From Actinomycetota bacterium (GTDB lineage: Bacteria; Actinomycetota; Actinomycetes; Nanopelagicales; Nanopelagicaceae), in the NCBI GenBank assembly GCA_016870895.1, contig VGAA01000005.1, forward strand, positions 1-51,990: DNA of 51,990 nt, written 5' to 3'. The notes below the pieces were generated by a model, which was not told where the DNA came from, searched no databases, and saw nothing but the letters and a program-made list of their open reading frames with translations. A program made the position numbers and the translations under genes. Positions 40,107-50,860 of the stretch are shown here, piece after piece; position 1 is the first letter of the stretch, and every line of letters begins with the position of its first letter.

Positions 40107-42229
40107 TCGACAACCACACTCCCAACTCTAATCTTGCCCTGCTTATTGGAAGATTCCTTAGCTGCTTTGGTTAGATCTACCTTAGCAATAGTTTTTGGCA
40201 CGCCATTTGGAAAAATCACTCTTTCCGGATCAACCCTATTTCCGCTAACGCCAAAAAGTGCTGCAAAGACATCTCGAGCGGCAACGCCAGAGGTAGATGC
40301 ACCAAATCCCCCCTGACTTACCATCATCACAACTACATACTGCGGATCCTTAGTTGGCCCATAAGCTGCAAACCAAGAGGTGTCATCTTTAGCAGAGCCA
40401 TTTGGATTTCTACCAAAAACTTGAGCGGTGCCAGTTTTCCCACTGACCTCAACTGGGAAACCGGCAAATACTCCAGCTGCAGTTCCTTGGGTTACTACCA
40501 TGCGAAGAGATCGTCGCAAAAAATCCCAAGTGGATTCTTCCGCCTCGACCTTGCCAGCTACTTCAGGTTTGAACTCCTTAATTACTTTTCCATCTACATC
40601 CACAATTGCTCTAGCAACCTGCGGTTTGTAGTAGAGACCATTATTAGCAATTGCTGCATAAATCTCAGCCAATCTTAATGGTGTTACCAAGGTGTCGCCT
40701 TGCCCAATCGAAAAATTAACCGCATCTCCGGCTCTAACCTTATTTCCATCTAAACAGTTCTCACGTGCAATTTCAATTAAATATGGCGTTAAATCCTCTT
40801 TCTTAGCGCGCTCCTTATAATTACAGAAGAAATTCTTATTTTGATCATACCAATTTTGCTTCCACTGCCGATCAGGTAGTCGACCCTTTAACTCACTTGG
40901 TAGGTCAATCCCAGTAATTTTATCGATATTAAAAGCTTTAGCAGCATTAAAGAAGTGATCATTTGCATTAGATTTTGGTTTTAGCCCGCCATCACGTACC
41001 CATTCATCATAGGCAATTTGATACCAAAGTGAGTCACAGGAAATAGCCATACCTATATCTAACGGAATTCGACCAGCTGCCTCAGATCCAAAATTCTTAA
41101 AAGTTCTAGTTCCAATTTCCACAGTTGCTGGGCAGTCATATCTGGCAGTTAATGAGTAACCAGCTTTAGCTGCCGCTAATACTGAAACAGATTTAAAGGT
41201 TGAAGCTGGTGCGAAAAGTCCTTGGATTGGTCTAGATAAAGCAGGCACTCCCTTAGCTTCACTAAATAGATCCTTTGCTTGTTTAACAGTTAACCCACGC
41301 TGCCAAATCTCCGGGTCATAAGTTGGATAGGAGGCCATAGCTAAAACTCTGCCGGTCTTGATCTCCATAACTACCGCTGCACCAGAGTCGCCACGATATC
41401 CGGAACTTCTGGCACGAAAAATTGCAGATTCGAGGGCATTCTCTACAGCTGCTTGTAACTTGGAATCAATATTTGTGATTAAGTTATTTCCAGCAATCGC
41501 CTGTATATTTTTCGACTCTTTGGTCACAATCTCTTTACGATTTACTAAAAATGTTCTAACTCCCGGAGTACCACGTAGATAATCGTTGTATTTGTCCTCT
41601 AAGCCACTCTTACCAACAATCTCACTTCGATAGTAATTCTTCTCAGGGTTTAGTGAATCCTCGTCAGTGACCGCACCTACATAACCTAAAACATGCGCAG
41701 CATTTTCACCAGCTAAGGAAGGGTAACTTCTAATAGGCACAGATTGAATTAAGATCCCAGGATATAAATCTGAGTTTTCAATTACTTTTAGAGCTAACTC
41801 CTGTGAGGCATTTCCAATTAAAGGAATAGGTTGATACCTAGTTCCATTCCAACAACCAGCACGATTCTCTCGCGGCAATTCACCACACAATCTAGTTCGC
41901 TGATAAATATCTGAGTACTCAAGTCTAAAAAGTGTTGCTACTCTGCTTAAAATAGAAACTCCTTTATCAGCCTGTCGATCTAAGGTTGACCGATCTGCAA
42001 ATAAGACCAAGCCTGGCAAATCAACCACCATCGGCGAGCCATTTATATCGGTAATAGCCCCTCGCACAGCCGGAGTTACGATATCTCGACTTTGAATACT
42101 TATTGCCGCATCTTGGTATCGATCCGAATCTAAAACCTGTAAATAAAATAACCGGCCAAATAAGGCAAAAAGTAATGAAAAGATCAAAGTTTGGAAAATA
42201 ATTAAGTTAATTTTACCCCGCTGACTCAT
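40103..42229 (-). CDS. mrdA: Penicillin-binding protein 2 (elongasome transpeptidase)
   Basis: This 708-residue class B transpeptidase cross-links peptidoglycan during elongation. An N-terminal membrane anchor (about 8-30) is followed by a dimerisation/pedestal domain and the catalytic domain with STFK (Ser343, Lys346), SCD (397-399) and KTG (598-600). Four cysteines in the insert regions (115, 126, 469, 492) could form extracytoplasmic disulfides. It overlaps mreD by 1 nt and rodA by 4 nt. Confidence 0.94.
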   Translation of the reverse strand: MSQRGKINLIIFQTLIFSLLFALFGRLFYLQVLDSDRYQDAAISIQSRDIVTPAVRGAITDINGSPMVVDLPGLVLFADRSTLDRQADKGVSILSRVATLFRLEYSDIYQRTRLCGELPRENRAGCWNGTRYQPIPLIGNASQELALKVIENSDLYPGILIQSVPIRSYPSLAGENAAHVLGYVGAVTDEDSLNPEKNYYRSEIVGKSGLEDKYNDYLRGTPGVRTFLVNRKEIVTKESKNIQAIAGNNLITNIDSKLQAAVENALESAIFRARSSGYRGDSGAAVVMEIKTGRVLAMASYPTYDPEIWQRGLTVKQAKDLFSEAKGVPALSRPIQGLFAPASTFKSVSVLAAAKAGYSLTARYDCPATVEIGTRTFKNFGSEAAGRIPLDIGMAISCDSLWYQIAYDEWVRDGGLKPKSNANDHFFNAAKAFNIDKITGIDLPSELKGRLPDRQWKQNWYDQNKNFFCNYKERAKKEDLTPYLIEIARENCLDGNKVRAGDAVNFSIGQGDTLVTPLRLAEIYAAIANNGLYYKPQVARAIVDVDGKVIKEFKPEVAGKVEAEESTWDFLRRSLRMVVTQGTAAGVFAGFPVEVSGKTGTAQVFGRNPNGSAKDDTSWFAAYGPTKDPQYVVVMMVSQGGFGASTSGVAARDVFAALFGVSGNRVDPERVIFPNGVPKTIAKVDLTKAAKESSNKQGKIRVGSVVVE

Positions 42230-42747
42230 TACTTTTCCCTACTTGTCAGCAGAGCTTTTCTTACTCGAATTATTACGGGTAGAAAGAGTGGCATAATTAA
42301 AAGCGTCCAAAGCGTATTTGCGAAAATCAATGAGATATTTCGATAAATCCCACCCATCTGCTCGCCTAGAAGGGTGCCGATTATCACAAATACTAAAAGT
42401 GAAAAGGCTGATGCAAAGCTAACAAATCCGATCAAGGCAATTGGAGCATCAGTGTAATCGCCAATACTTTCCTTATTTATTGAAAATAAATAGCCCATTA
42501 ACGTCATCACCAAAGCCCATTGACCAAATGGTGAATCTGCAGTTATTGAAAGATCCATAATGATCCCACCAATAAAGCCAAATACCAAAGATCCAGTTCT
42601 ATCCTCTAGCGATAAAACCACAATTAATGTTGCAATATAAAGCGAAAAACCATTTATCGGGAAATTTATCCTAGAAATCATAGTTTCTTGGATGGCAAAA
42701 ACAATAAAAAGAAATATAGAGGTATTAAATACTCTTAATCTGCTCAT
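42229..42747 (-). CDS. mreD: Rod shape-determining membrane protein MreD
   Basis: This 172-residue protein with about five hydrophobic segments has the size, hydrophobicity and position of MreD, a poorly conserved elongasome component. GFIGGIIMDLSITADSPFGQWAL resembles the conserved MreD core. It starts 4 nt after mreC and its stop overlaps mrdA by 1 nt. Identification rests largely on gene order. Confidence 0.85.
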   Translation of the reverse strand: MSRLRVFNTSIFLFIVFAIQETMISRINFPINGFSLYIATLIVVLSLEDRTGSLVFGFIGGIIMDLSITADSPFGQWALVMTLMGYLFSINKESIGDYTDAPIALIGFVSFASAFSLLVFVIIGTLLGEQMGGIYRNISLIFANTLWTLLIMPLFLPVIIRVRKALLTSREK

Positions 42748-42751
42748 ACAT

Positions 42752-43666
42752 TTAATTACTTGGTGTCGGAGTTGGGGTTGGAGTCACATAAACAGTAACG
42801 GTGGGATTTGGTTTTGGAATAAGCGAATCTCGTGGATCAAACTTGGGCGCGGAGACTACTACGGCAACTATGCCAATTCGATCTAAATTCGCTGAAGCGA
42901 TTACATCAGCATTCTGGGTAATTGAAGAGGCGTTACTTTGCACCTCAACAACTGTGCCTACTGGAACACCAGGAACAAATGGTCTGCTCCCGTCGCTGCC
43001 CCTGGCAACCAATTTATCGCCTAATTTAATTTCACCGGCTGCATCTAGTAATTGCAACAGATATGAATTTCCACCTTGTCCACTTAAAACACCAATACTT
43101 TGAGAACCAGCAATTCGAACTCCCATTTTAAAACTTGGATCATTCATTAGTAGAACTACAGAGGACTCTGAACTGACCGATTTCACAACTCCAACCAAAC
43201 CACCATCAGAGATTACAGTCATATTTCTACTGATCCCTGAACTGCTACCAACATCAATTGTAATTGTTTCTTTAAATGTGGCTGAGGATCCTCGATTAAT
43301 AACTTTTGCTGCAACAACTTTATAACCGCCACGACCGGCAAGATCTAAAATATTTTTAAGTTGATTTAATTGACCAACCATATCCTCATCTAAGATTTCT
43401 TTGGATTTTAATAGTTCGATCTCTTTATTTAGCTTCTCAATTTTTTCACTAGCTTGACCAATATTTCTAATGTCACCAGCAAAATTTCCAATTGGCGAAA
43501 ATACTCTTGAAAATAGAGCCTCCACTGGTGAAAATACAGATGCAACGGATCCTCGGATACTGCCTGCTAAATTAACTCCTCGTAAATCTAAGGTTATAAA
43601 AAACAGCGAAGAAACCAGGAGTAAAACTAATAAGAGCCGCGAACGATTACCGCCGCCCCTAGCCAC
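42752..43666 (-). CDS. mreC: Rod shape-determining protein MreC
   Basis: This 304-residue protein has one N-terminal membrane segment (about 10-28), a coiled-coil stretch (about 70-110) and a beta-rich extracytoplasmic domain with VINRGSSATFKETITIDVGSSSG. It activates PBP2-RodA. The last 20 residues are a low-complexity Pro/Thr tail (VTVYVTPTPTPTPSN). The start is a GTG at 43666 with GGGAG 6 nt upstream. It lies 21 nt after mreB. Confidence 0.93.
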   Translation of the reverse strand: MARGGGNRSRLLLVLLLVSSLFFITLDLRGVNLAGSIRGSVASVFSPVEALFSRVFSPIGNFAGDIRNIGQASEKIEKLNKEIELLKSKEILDEDMVGQLNQLKNILDLAGRGGYKVVAAKVINRGSSATFKETITIDVGSSSGISRNMTVISDGGLVGVVKSVSSESSVVLLMNDPSFKMGVRIAGSQSIGVLSGQGGNSYLLQLLDAAGEIKLGDKLVARGSDGSRPFVPGVPVGTVVEVQSNASSITQNADVIASANLDRIGIVAVVVSAPKFDPRDSLIPKPNPTVTVYVTPTPTPTPSN

Positions 43667-43687
43667 AAATAGCTCCCTTACAAAAAA

Positions 43688-44728
43688 TTAGCGCCGAGGT
43701 TCAGAGATTAAAACCTTTTCCAAGGCTTCAAACTCTTCAATACATTTGCCGGAGCCTTCAGCCACTGCCTGAAGAGGTCGCTCTGAAATATGAATAGGCA
43801 TTCCAGTCTCATGACGTAATCTCTCATCTAAACCCCGAAGTAATGCCCCACCACCAGTTAAGACAATGCCACGGTCCATCAAATCACTAGCTAACTCAGG
43901 CGGTGTCTTATCTAATGTGTTTTTAACTGCATTAACAATTGCAGTAACTGGTTCATCTAGTGCCTTACGAATATCAGCTGAGGTAACCAAAATAGTCTTT
44001 GGTAATCCAGTTGCTAAATCTCGTCCTCTAATTTCAGCATCTGGTTCTCCAGGAAGTGGGAAAGCAGAACCAATTGCCATTTTAATCTCCTCTGCTGTCC
44101 GCTCACCAAGCAAAAGTGAAAACTCTCGTTTAACCCAATTAATAATTGATTGATCTAATTCATCGCCACCTACCCGAATAGAAAGAGCGGCAACAATTCC
44201 ACCGAGAGAGATAACAGCGACCTCAGTAGTTCCACCACCAATATCTACCACCATATTTCCAGTTGGCTCATGAATTGGTAAATCAGCACCGATTGCTGCT
44301 GCCATCGGCTCTTCAATAATATAAACCTTACGCGCACCGGCTGCATAACCGGCATCTTTTACCGCACGTTGTTCCACACCAGTAATACCTGATGGCACAC
44401 AAACTACAATTCGAGGCTTAGCTAAGTAACGACGTTTGTGAACTTTTTGAATAAAATATTTAAGCATTCGCTCGGTAGTATCAAAATCTGCAATCACACC
44501 ATCTTTAAGTGGTCGAATCGCAACAATATTTCCAGGAGTTCTACCAATCATTCGCTTGGCTTCTAATCCAACCGCCAAGATCGCACCTGTATCTTGATTA
44601 ACAGCCACCACAGATGGTTCGTTAAGCACAATGCCACGGCCTCGCACATAAACCAAAGTATTAGCTGTACCTAAATCCACCGCCATATCGCGACCGATCC
44701 AAGACATACGATTTTGTCCTTTAGCCAT
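43688..44728 (-). CDS. mreB: Actin-like rod-shape protein MreB
   Basis: This 346-residue bacterial actin organises lateral cell-wall synthesis. Actin-fold motifs are [22 protein letters not shown] (phosphate 1), [15 protein letters not shown] (phosphate 2) and [13 protein letters not shown] (adenosine). The ATG at 44728 has AAGGAG 8 nt upstream. First of mreB-mreC-mreD-mrdA-rodA; it implies rod-like or curved cells with lateral growth, unusual for polar-growing actinobacteria but common in Streptomyces-type gene sets. Confidence 0.96.
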   Translation of the reverse strand: MAKGQNRMSWIGRDMAVDLGTANTLVYVRGRGIVLNEPSVVAVNQDTGAILAVGLEAKRMIGRTPGNIVAIRPLKDGVIADFDTTERMLKYFIQKVHKRRYLAKPRIVVCVPSGITGVEQRAVKDAGYAAGARKVYIIEEPMAAAIGADLPIHEPTGNMVVDIGGGTTEVAVISLGGIVAALSIRVGGDELDQSIINWVKREFSLLLGERTAEEIKMAIGSAFPLPGEPDAEIRGRDLATGLPKTILVTSADIRKALDEPVTAIVNAVKNTLDKTPPELASDLMDRGIVLTGGGALLRGLDERLRHETGMPIHISERPLQAVAEGSGKCIEEFEALEKVLISEPRR

Positions 44729-44763
44729 GTGCTCTTCTCCTTGCTTACTTGGTTAATAATCTA

Positions 44764-45183
44764 TTAGGAATGAAAAAAAATCTTTATTTCTCGACTAGCA
44801 GATTCTGGCGAGTCTGAGCCGTGAACTATATTTTGAACCACTTTAGTACCTTGATCTCTCGCTAGGTCTCCTCTGATAGTTCCAGGCTCAGCCACAGTTG
44901 GATCTGTTGCGCCAGCTAACTTGCGAAAGCCTTCTACTACTCGCTCGCCTTCGGCCACCATAGCAACTATTGGACCAGATGCCATGAACTCCATGAGAGG
45001 TTCATAAAATGCTTTGCCTTCATGCTCTGCATAATGTTTAGCTAAAACATTTCGATCTGCAGTTAGCATTCTAAGGTTTGTAATTTTATAACCCTTGCGT
45101 TCAACTCGGGCAATAACTTCACCAACCAAACCGCGTTTGACGCCATCTGGTTTCACCAAAATTAAGGTTTGCTCTGAACTCAC
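44764..45183 (-). CDS. ndk: Nucleoside diphosphate kinase
   Basis: This 139-residue kinase balances nucleoside triphosphates. The phospho-accepting His121 is in NIVHGSDSPESA, and LVKPDGVKRGLVGEVI is the N-terminal signature. The start is a GTG at 45183 preceded 6 nt upstream by TAGAAT, a -10-like element; a purine run AAGAAA between them is too close for a normal ribosome-binding site. Transcribed apart from DUF4233 and folC or by read-through from them. Confidence 0.95.
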   Translation of the reverse strand: MSSEQTLILVKPDGVKRGLVGEVIARVERKGYKITNLRMLTADRNVLAKHYAEHEGKAFYEPLMEFMASGPIVAMVAEGERVVEGFRKLAGATDPTVAEPGTIRGDLARDQGTKVVQNIVHGSDSPESASREIKIFFHS

Positions 45184-45189
45184 TTTCTT

Positions 45190-45219
45190 ATTCTACGCAG
45201 GTTTTTCCGATGCTGAAAA
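45190..45219 (-). promoter_or_regulatory. Candidate ndk promoter, leaderless type
   Basis: On the minus strand TAGAAT (45195-45190) differs by one base from TATAAT and ends 6 nt before the GTG. A partial -35 (TTTTCA, 45219-45214) lies 18 nt upstream. The gap between ndk and the DUF4233 gene is only 36 nt. Confidence 0.5.
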
Positions 45220-45567
45220 TTACCGCTGTTTTGGGCCGTCCTTATCTAAAGATGCGATGTTTATAGCCTTTATCGCCTCACCCTTACGCCCTAGATAAAT
45301 TGCAACCACCCACAAAATAGCAAACAGCCCACCTAGATAAAACATAAGTGGAATTACCAAACCATACCCAATAACAAAAATCTGCCAAATAGATCCCAGC
45401 AAATACCCACCCTTTCGCTTAAGTATGCCTGAGGTAAGCAGTAATAGGATCGCAATTGCTGCGCCGAACCAGATTTGATCAATACTTGCTTGATCTTTTG
45501 CAATTAACAAAGCAAATCCCATCAAGATTGACTCCATGCTTAATACCGCAGCACATAAGATGCGCAT
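45220..45567 (-). CDS. DUF4233 family membrane protein
   Basis: This 115-residue protein has about four hydrophobic segments (roughly 3-22, 30-47, 55-78 and 80-95) and a basic C-terminal tail. Size, topology and position between folC and ndk match the actinobacterial DUF4233 family, whose function is unknown. Its start overlaps the folC stop by 1 nt, so it is translated with folC. Confidence 0.8.
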   Translation of the reverse strand: MRILCAAVLSMESILMGFALLIAKDQASIDQIWFGAAIAILLLLTSGILKRKGGYLLGSIWQIFVIGYGLVIPLMFYLGGLFAILWVVAIYLGRKGEAIKAINIASLDKDGPKQR

Positions 45568-46916
45568 TAAATTTTCCCCCCAAACTCTCGCAAGATTGCT
45601 TTGGCCTCACCAGCAGTTAAAACGGATCCAGTAACAACAACTGCACATACGCCATCACTAACTTGATTAGCCAAGCTTGCCTTTTCTAGCGCATATCTTA
45701 AAGCCTGCTTTAAATCTGGAATGACTTCAATTGCTTCAGTTTTAAAGTAGGTGGATGCTAATGCTGCCAACTCAGCTGGTGGCATAGCTCTTGGTGATTG
45801 ATTTTGGGTAAGAACAATAAAATCAGCCATTTGAGTCAATTCTTTAAGCATGCCATTGACATCTTTATCTGCTAAAACGCCAACAACTGCAAATACAGAT
45901 TCAAAATCAAATTCGGTGTTAATCGTTTTCGTTAGCGCTGAAATCCCGTGCGGATTATGGCCAGCATCAATAATCACTAATGGGTCTTTATATACAATCT
46001 CGCATCTGCCTGGTGATTTAACCTTACTAAATGCCTCTCGAACTAAATCTTCATCTAATTTAACCTTTGCAAAAACCTCGACCGCAGCCAAAGCTAGCGC
46101 TGCATTATTTGCTTGATGATCTCCATAAAGCGGTAAGAAAACATCACTGATTTCTGAATGAATCCCGTTAAAGGAGATTAATTGGCCACCAACTGCTAGC
46201 GCTCTTTTCTTAACTGAAAATTCAACACCTTCTCTAAATACATTCGCTGAAACTTTTGCTGCTTGAGCAAGTAATACTTTTGCTGCCTCTGGCTTTTGTG
46301 CAGCTAGCACCACATTAGATTCTTGCTTAAAGATACCTGCCTTGGTTTGAGCAATTTCTTCCAACGTATTTCCTAAATACTCCATATGGTCTAAGCCAAT
46401 AGGTGTCATAACTGCTACCTCTGATGCAACAACATTAGTTGCATCCCACTGACCTCCCATACCTGCTTCAATTACAGCAATATCTACTGGATACTCAGCA
46501 AATGCCACAAATGCCATCGCGGTTAAAACTTCAAAGTAAGAAAGTGGATTTGGCTGCCTTGAGTCAATTAAATCCAAATACAACTCAATATCTTTGTAGG
46601 TTGCAATCATATTTTCAGGAGTAATTGGCTCACCTTTAATGCTTATTCGTTCGGTAAAGGATTCCAAATGTGGCGAGGTGTATCGGCCCACTCGATAGCC
46701 AAGTTGGGAAAGTAATTGGTCGACCATTCTGGCCGTGGTTGTTTTTCCATTAGTGCCAGCTAAATGAATGGTTGGATAAGAAAATTGTGGCGAGCCAAGT
46801 GCATCGGTCAAAGCCAAAATACGATCTAAGGTCGGTTCAATTTTGTTCTCTGGCCAACGCTTATTTAAAACTTTTTCTAAAGCACCTAGGACAGCTAAAT
46901 TATCGGCACTGCTCAT
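45567..46916 (-). CDS. folC: Folylpolyglutamate synthase / dihydrofolate synthase
   Basis: This 449-residue Mur-ligase-family enzyme adds glutamate to dihydropteroate and folates. The ATP loop is AGTNGKTTTARM near residue 53-64, followed by GRYTSPHLESFTERISI. Further typical stretches are EAGMGGQWDATNVV, PIGLDHMEYLG and IDAGHNPHG. It starts immediately after the valS stop and overlaps the DUF4233 gene by 1 nt. Confidence 0.94.
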   Translation of the reverse strand: MSSADNLAVLGALEKVLNKRWPENKIEPTLDRILALTDALGSPQFSYPTIHLAGTNGKTTTARMVDQLLSQLGYRVGRYTSPHLESFTERISIKGEPITPENMIATYKDIELYLDLIDSRQPNPLSYFEVLTAMAFVAFAEYPVDIAVIEAGMGGQWDATNVVASEVAVMTPIGLDHMEYLGNTLEEIAQTKAGIFKQESNVVLAAQKPEAAKVLLAQAAKVSANVFREGVEFSVKKRALAVGGQLISFNGIHSEISDVFLPLYGDHQANNAALALAAVEVFAKVKLDEDLVREAFSKVKSPGRCEIVYKDPLVIIDAGHNPHGISALTKTINTEFDFESVFAVVGVLADKDVNGMLKELTQMADFIVLTQNQSPRAMPPAELAALASTYFKTEAIEVIPDLKQALRYALEKASLANQVSDGVCAVVVTGSVLTAGEAKAILREFGGKI

Positions 46917-49514
46917 TTACTTTGGCAGTTTTTCAAGTAGAGCTGTAATCCTTGCAATATCTTCAGTTGTTTGAGCCAGTCGCTGCCTAATTTCAGTTAC
47001 AACCTCCATGGGTGCTTTGGCCATAAATCCTTCATTATCTAACTTGACCTTGGCGGTATCTCTATCTTTTTGAGCGGTCTGTAGATCCTTAGTCAACCTA
47101 GAACGCTCAGCAACTAAATCAATTGCACCAGTTAAATCAAACTCAACAGTTACATTTCCGATTTGAGTTTTTGCCGTAAATTTATCCCCACCTGCTTCAC
47201 ATTTAACAATATGTCTAAGAGCACCTTCATAACTTTCAAGTCCAGCCTCTTTTAACCCATTAAATTTAGCATTTATCTTGGCCGTACTCTTTATGCCTTG
47301 ATCATTTCTAAATCTACGAATTTCAGTAACTATTTCCTGCATTTTTGTCACTAGCTTTACTGACTCTTGATCTTGAGTAGATAAATCAGATTCGGGCCAG
47401 CTAGCAATCATTAGTGACTCCGAGTTGGTTAATGAGCACCAGAGCTCCTCAGTGATAAATGGCATTACTGGGTGCATTAATCTAAATAATTGATCTAACA
47501 CCTCGCCTAGTACTCGTGCACTTTTTCTAGCTCCCGCTCCACCTTCGGTAAAGGTTGATTTTGAAAGCTCTAGATACCAATCACATAGATCATCCCAGGC
47601 AAAGTGATAAATAAGATCACATGCCTTTGCAAACTCAAATTTTTCAAACAACTCATCACACTGCGCAACTGTTTGATCTAGTCGAGTTAAAATCCAATTA
47701 TCAATTGCGTTTAATTCTTTTCTAGGCGCTAGCTCGCCTGAGAGATTGGCGCCGTTTAACATACCGAATCTAGTTGCATTCCAAAGTTTGGTAGCAAAGT
47801 TTCTAGATCCTGCTACCCAATCCTCCGCGAGCGCTTGGTCTGTTCCTGGATTTGCTCCTCTTGCCAGGGTAAATCGCAAAGCATCTGAGCCGTATTTATC
47901 CATAAACTCAATTGGATCAACCGTATTGCCTCGACTTTTACTCATCTTTCTCCCAAATTGATCCCGCACCAAACCATGTAATGCAATTACATCAAAGGGT
48001 TGCTTTCCATCCATGGCAAATAACCCCATAATCATCATTCGTGCTACCCAAAAAAATAAAATGTCATAACCAGTTACCAACACCGATGTTGGATAAAACT
48101 TCTTTAAATCATCACTTTGCTCCGGCCAACCTAGAGTGGAAAAGGGCCAAAGTGCGGAAGAAAACCAGGTATCCAATACATCTGGATCTTGGGTATAGCC
48201 AGTTGGTGGTTTTTCATCTGGTCCACAAACGATGAGCTCATCATTTGGTCCGTAAAAAACTGGAATGCGATGGCCCCACCAAAGTTGGCGCGAGATACAC
48301 CAATCATGCATGTTATCTACCCATTCAAAATATCTAGGTGACATTTGTTCTGGTTCAATTTTTACTCGACCATCTCTAACAGCATCCCCGGCTGCTTTGG
48401 CTAATGGTGCAACCTTTACAAACCATTGTTTTGAAAGTCTTGGCTCAATCGTTGTCTCACATCTTTGACAATGCCCAACTGCATGAACATATGGACGTTT
48501 TTCAGCAACTACTCGACCTTGTTTTCTTAACTCCTGTACCACTGCTTTTCGTGCTTCAAATCTATCTAAGCCATCAAACTTGGTACCAGTTCCGGCCATA
48601 ACACCATGTTCATCCATAATCACTACTAGCTCCACGCCATGACGCATACCCATCTCAAAATCATTTGGATCATGAGCAGCAGTTACCTTAACTGCTCCGG
48701 TGCCAAACTCAGGGTCAACTAACTCATCGGCAATAATTGGAATCATTCGATCTACCAGAGGAAGTAATACTTTTTTACCCACCAGATGCTTATACCTTTC
48801 ATCTGTTGGATTTACCGCAACTGCACCATCACCTAACATGGTCTCAGCTCTAGTTGTTGCGACAGTAATGTTTAGTTCATCAGTACCATATTTAATGGAG
48901 ACAAACTCACCTGCATCATCTTTATGCTCAACCTCAATATCAGATAGTGCGGTTAAACACCTTGGGCACCAATTAATTATTCGCTCAGCTCGATAAATGA
49001 GCTCTTTTTCGTATAATCTTTTGAAAATAGTTAAGACCGCTTTGCTTAATTTTGGATCCATGGTGAAAGCTTCACGATCCCAATCCACGCTATCGCCCAA
49101 GCGTTTCATTTGATCTAAAATCGCCCCACCAGATTCCACCTTCCACTGCCAAACCTTTTCGACAAAAGCCTCTCGACCTAGATCATGGCGAGATTTACCT
49201 TGGGCTGCTAATTGTTTTTCAACCACATTTTGAGTTGCAATTCCGGCGTGATCCATACCAGGTAACCAGAGTGCTTCAAATCCCTTCATTCGCTTCATGC
49301 GAATTAAAAGATCTTGAATTGTGTGATCTAGCGCGTGACCAATATGTAAAGATCCAGTGACATTTGGTGGTGGTATAACAATGGTAAATGGTGGTTTTTT
49401 AGATTTAGCATCTGCTTTAAAGTAACCAGCCTTTTGCCATTTTTTATAGAGCCGGCCTTCAATCTCGGCAGGTGAAAAGGTGGCAGCTAACTCTTTCTTA
49501 TTATTACCACTCAT
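46917..49514 (-). CDS. valS: Valyl-tRNA synthetase
   Basis: This 865-residue class I synthetase charges tRNA-Val. The HIGH motif is at 57-60 (NVTGSLHIGHAL) and KMSKS near 522-526 (GRKMSKSRGN). PPPNVTG, LPGMDHAGIATQ and an editing domain (TTRAETMLGDGAVAV) are all present, and the last 65 residues form the ValS coiled-coil tail (LVAERSRLTKDLQTAQKDRD). It follows clpX by 11 nt and abuts folC. Confidence 0.96.
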   Translation of the reverse strand: MSGNNKKELAATFSPAEIEGRLYKKWQKAGYFKADAKSKKPPFTIVIPPPNVTGSLHIGHALDHTIQDLLIRMKRMKGFEALWLPGMDHAGIATQNVVEKQLAAQGKSRHDLGREAFVEKVWQWKVESGGAILDQMKRLGDSVDWDREAFTMDPKLSKAVLTIFKRLYEKELIYRAERIINWCPRCLTALSDIEVEHKDDAGEFVSIKYGTDELNITVATTRAETMLGDGAVAVNPTDERYKHLVGKKVLLPLVDRMIPIIADELVDPEFGTGAVKVTAAHDPNDFEMGMRHGVELVVIMDEHGVMAGTGTKFDGLDRFEARKAVVQELRKQGRVVAEKRPYVHAVGHCQRCETTIEPRLSKQWFVKVAPLAKAAGDAVRDGRVKIEPEQMSPRYFEWVDNMHDWCISRQLWWGHRIPVFYGPNDELIVCGPDEKPPTGYTQDPDVLDTWFSSALWPFSTLGWPEQSDDLKKFYPTSVLVTGYDILFFWVARMMIMGLFAMDGKQPFDVIALHGLVRDQFGRKMSKSRGNTVDPIEFMDKYGSDALRFTLARGANPGTDQALAEDWVAGSRNFATKLWNATRFGMLNGANLSGELAPRKELNAIDNWILTRLDQTVAQCDELFEKFEFAKACDLIYHFAWDDLCDWYLELSKSTFTEGGAGARKSARVLGEVLDQLFRLMHPVMPFITEELWCSLTNSESLMIASWPESDLSTQDQESVKLVTKMQEIVTEIRRFRNDQGIKSTAKINAKFNGLKEAGLESYEGALRHIVKCEAGGDKFTAKTQIGNVTVEFDLTGAIDLVAERSRLTKDLQTAQKDRDTAKVKLDNEGFMAKAPMEVVTEIRQRLAQTTEDIARITALLEKLPK

Positions 49515-49525
49515 AAGGGCTGATC

Positions 49526-50824
49526 TTAGGCGCTTTTTTCCTCAGAACTCTTATCGCCCTTAACCGCTCGCTTTGGACCACCAGCTGTGCGTGGTACATA
49601 TGTTGGTGCCTCTTCTTTTCGTACTACCGCTGGGGTAATAATTACTTTTTCAATATCTTTTCTGCTTGGTACCTCATACATAACTGCCAGTAAGGTTTCC
49701 TCCATAATTGCACGCAAACCTCTAGCACCAGTTCCCCGCTTAATTGCAAGATTGACAACCACTTCAAGTGCCTCATGTGAGAACTCAAGTTCAACCTCAT
49801 CTAAATCAAATAATTTTTGATACTGCTTAACTAACGCATTCTTTGGTTCAGTCAGAATCTGCATCAGCGCTTTCTGATCTAAATTTTCAACGCTGGTCAT
49901 AATTGGTAGGCGACCAATAAATTCTGGGATCATGCCAAATTTCAAAAGATCTTCGGGCATTACATCTCTAAAAATATCAGTCTTAGTAACTTCATCAATA
50001 CTTTGTAATTTGGCATTAAAGCCAACGCCAGCTTTACCCTTTCGACTTTCAATAATTTTCTCAAGGCCAGCAAATGCTCCGCCAACGATAAACAAAATAT
50101 TTGTGGTATCAATTTGCAAAAACTCTTGATGTGGGTGCTTTCGTCCTCCTTGCGGTGGTACAGCTGCTGTGGTGCCTTCAAGAATTTTAAGCAGAGCCTG
50201 TTGTACTCCCTCACCGGAAACATCTCGAGTAATTGATGGATTCTCGGCTTTTCTTGCTACCTTATCGATCTCATCAATGTAAATAATTCCAGTCTCTGCC
50301 TTTTTAACATCAAAATCTGCCGCTTGGATTAACTTAAGTAAAATGTTTTCTACATCTTCACCAACATATCCAGCCTCAGTTAGCGCGGTTGCATCGGCAA
50401 TCGCAAATGGCACATTAAGCATTCTGGCCAAAGTTTGAGCAAGCAATGTCTTGCCACAACCAGTTGGACCTAAAATTAAAATATTACTCTTAGATAATTC
50501 AATGCCATCATCTCGTCTGGTATCACCAGATTGCACCCGCTTGTAATGGTTATAAACTGCAACTGATAATGATTTCTTTGCTAGATCTTGACCAATTACA
50601 TATTGATCTAAGAACTCAAAAATTTCTTGTGGCTTTGGTAGTTCAGCTAAGCCAAGAGAGCTAGTTTCATTTAACTCATCTAAAATAATTTCATTACATA
50701 GATCAATACATTCATCACAAATGTAAACGCCAGGACCAGCAATTAATTTTTTAACCTGCTTTTGAGTTTTGCCACAGAAGGAACACTTAAGTAGGTCGCC
50801 GCTCTCACCAATCCGGGTACTCAT
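49526..50824 (-). CDS. clpX: ATP-dependent Clp protease ATP-binding subunit ClpX
   Basis: This AAA+ unfoldase delivers proteins to ClpP. I start at the ATG at 50824 ([16 protein letters not shown], 432 residues) because GGAG lies 8 nt upstream; a GTG at 50833 would overlap that site. The N-terminal zinc-binding domain has Cys14, Cys17, Cys36 and Cys39. Walker A is GPTGCGKT (119-126), Walker B IIYIDEID (180-187), and GARGLR is the sensor-2 arginine region. It is separated from clpP by a YqhA-like gene, though in most bacteria clpP and clpX adjoin. Confidence 0.95.
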   Translation of the reverse strand: MSTRIGESGDLLKCSFCGKTQKQVKKLIAGPGVYICDECIDLCNEIILDELNETSSLGLAELPKPQEIFEFLDQYVIGQDLAKKSLSVAVYNHYKRVQSGDTRRDDGIELSKSNILILGPTGCGKTLLAQTLARMLNVPFAIADATALTEAGYVGEDVENILLKLIQAADFDVKKAETGIIYIDEIDKVARKAENPSITRDVSGEGVQQALLKILEGTTAAVPPQGGRKHPHQEFLQIDTTNILFIVGGAFAGLEKIIESRKGKAGVGFNAKLQSIDEVTKTDIFRDVMPEDLLKFGMIPEFIGRLPIMTSVENLDQKALMQILTEPKNALVKQYQKLFDLDEVELEFSHEALEVVVNLAIKRGTGARGLRAIMEETLLAVMYEVPSRKDIEKVIITPAVVRKEEAPTYVPRTAGGPKRAVKGDKSSEEKSA

Positions 50825-50860
50825 CAAAACCACTCCAATTTCTGTTGAGGAAGAAAGATA

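Noticed and set aside
42752-42815. Repeated Thr-Pro codons at the end of mreC as a DNA tandem repeat or frameshift site
   Set aside because: Short low-complexity C-terminal tail in frame with a normal stop; common in MreC proteins.
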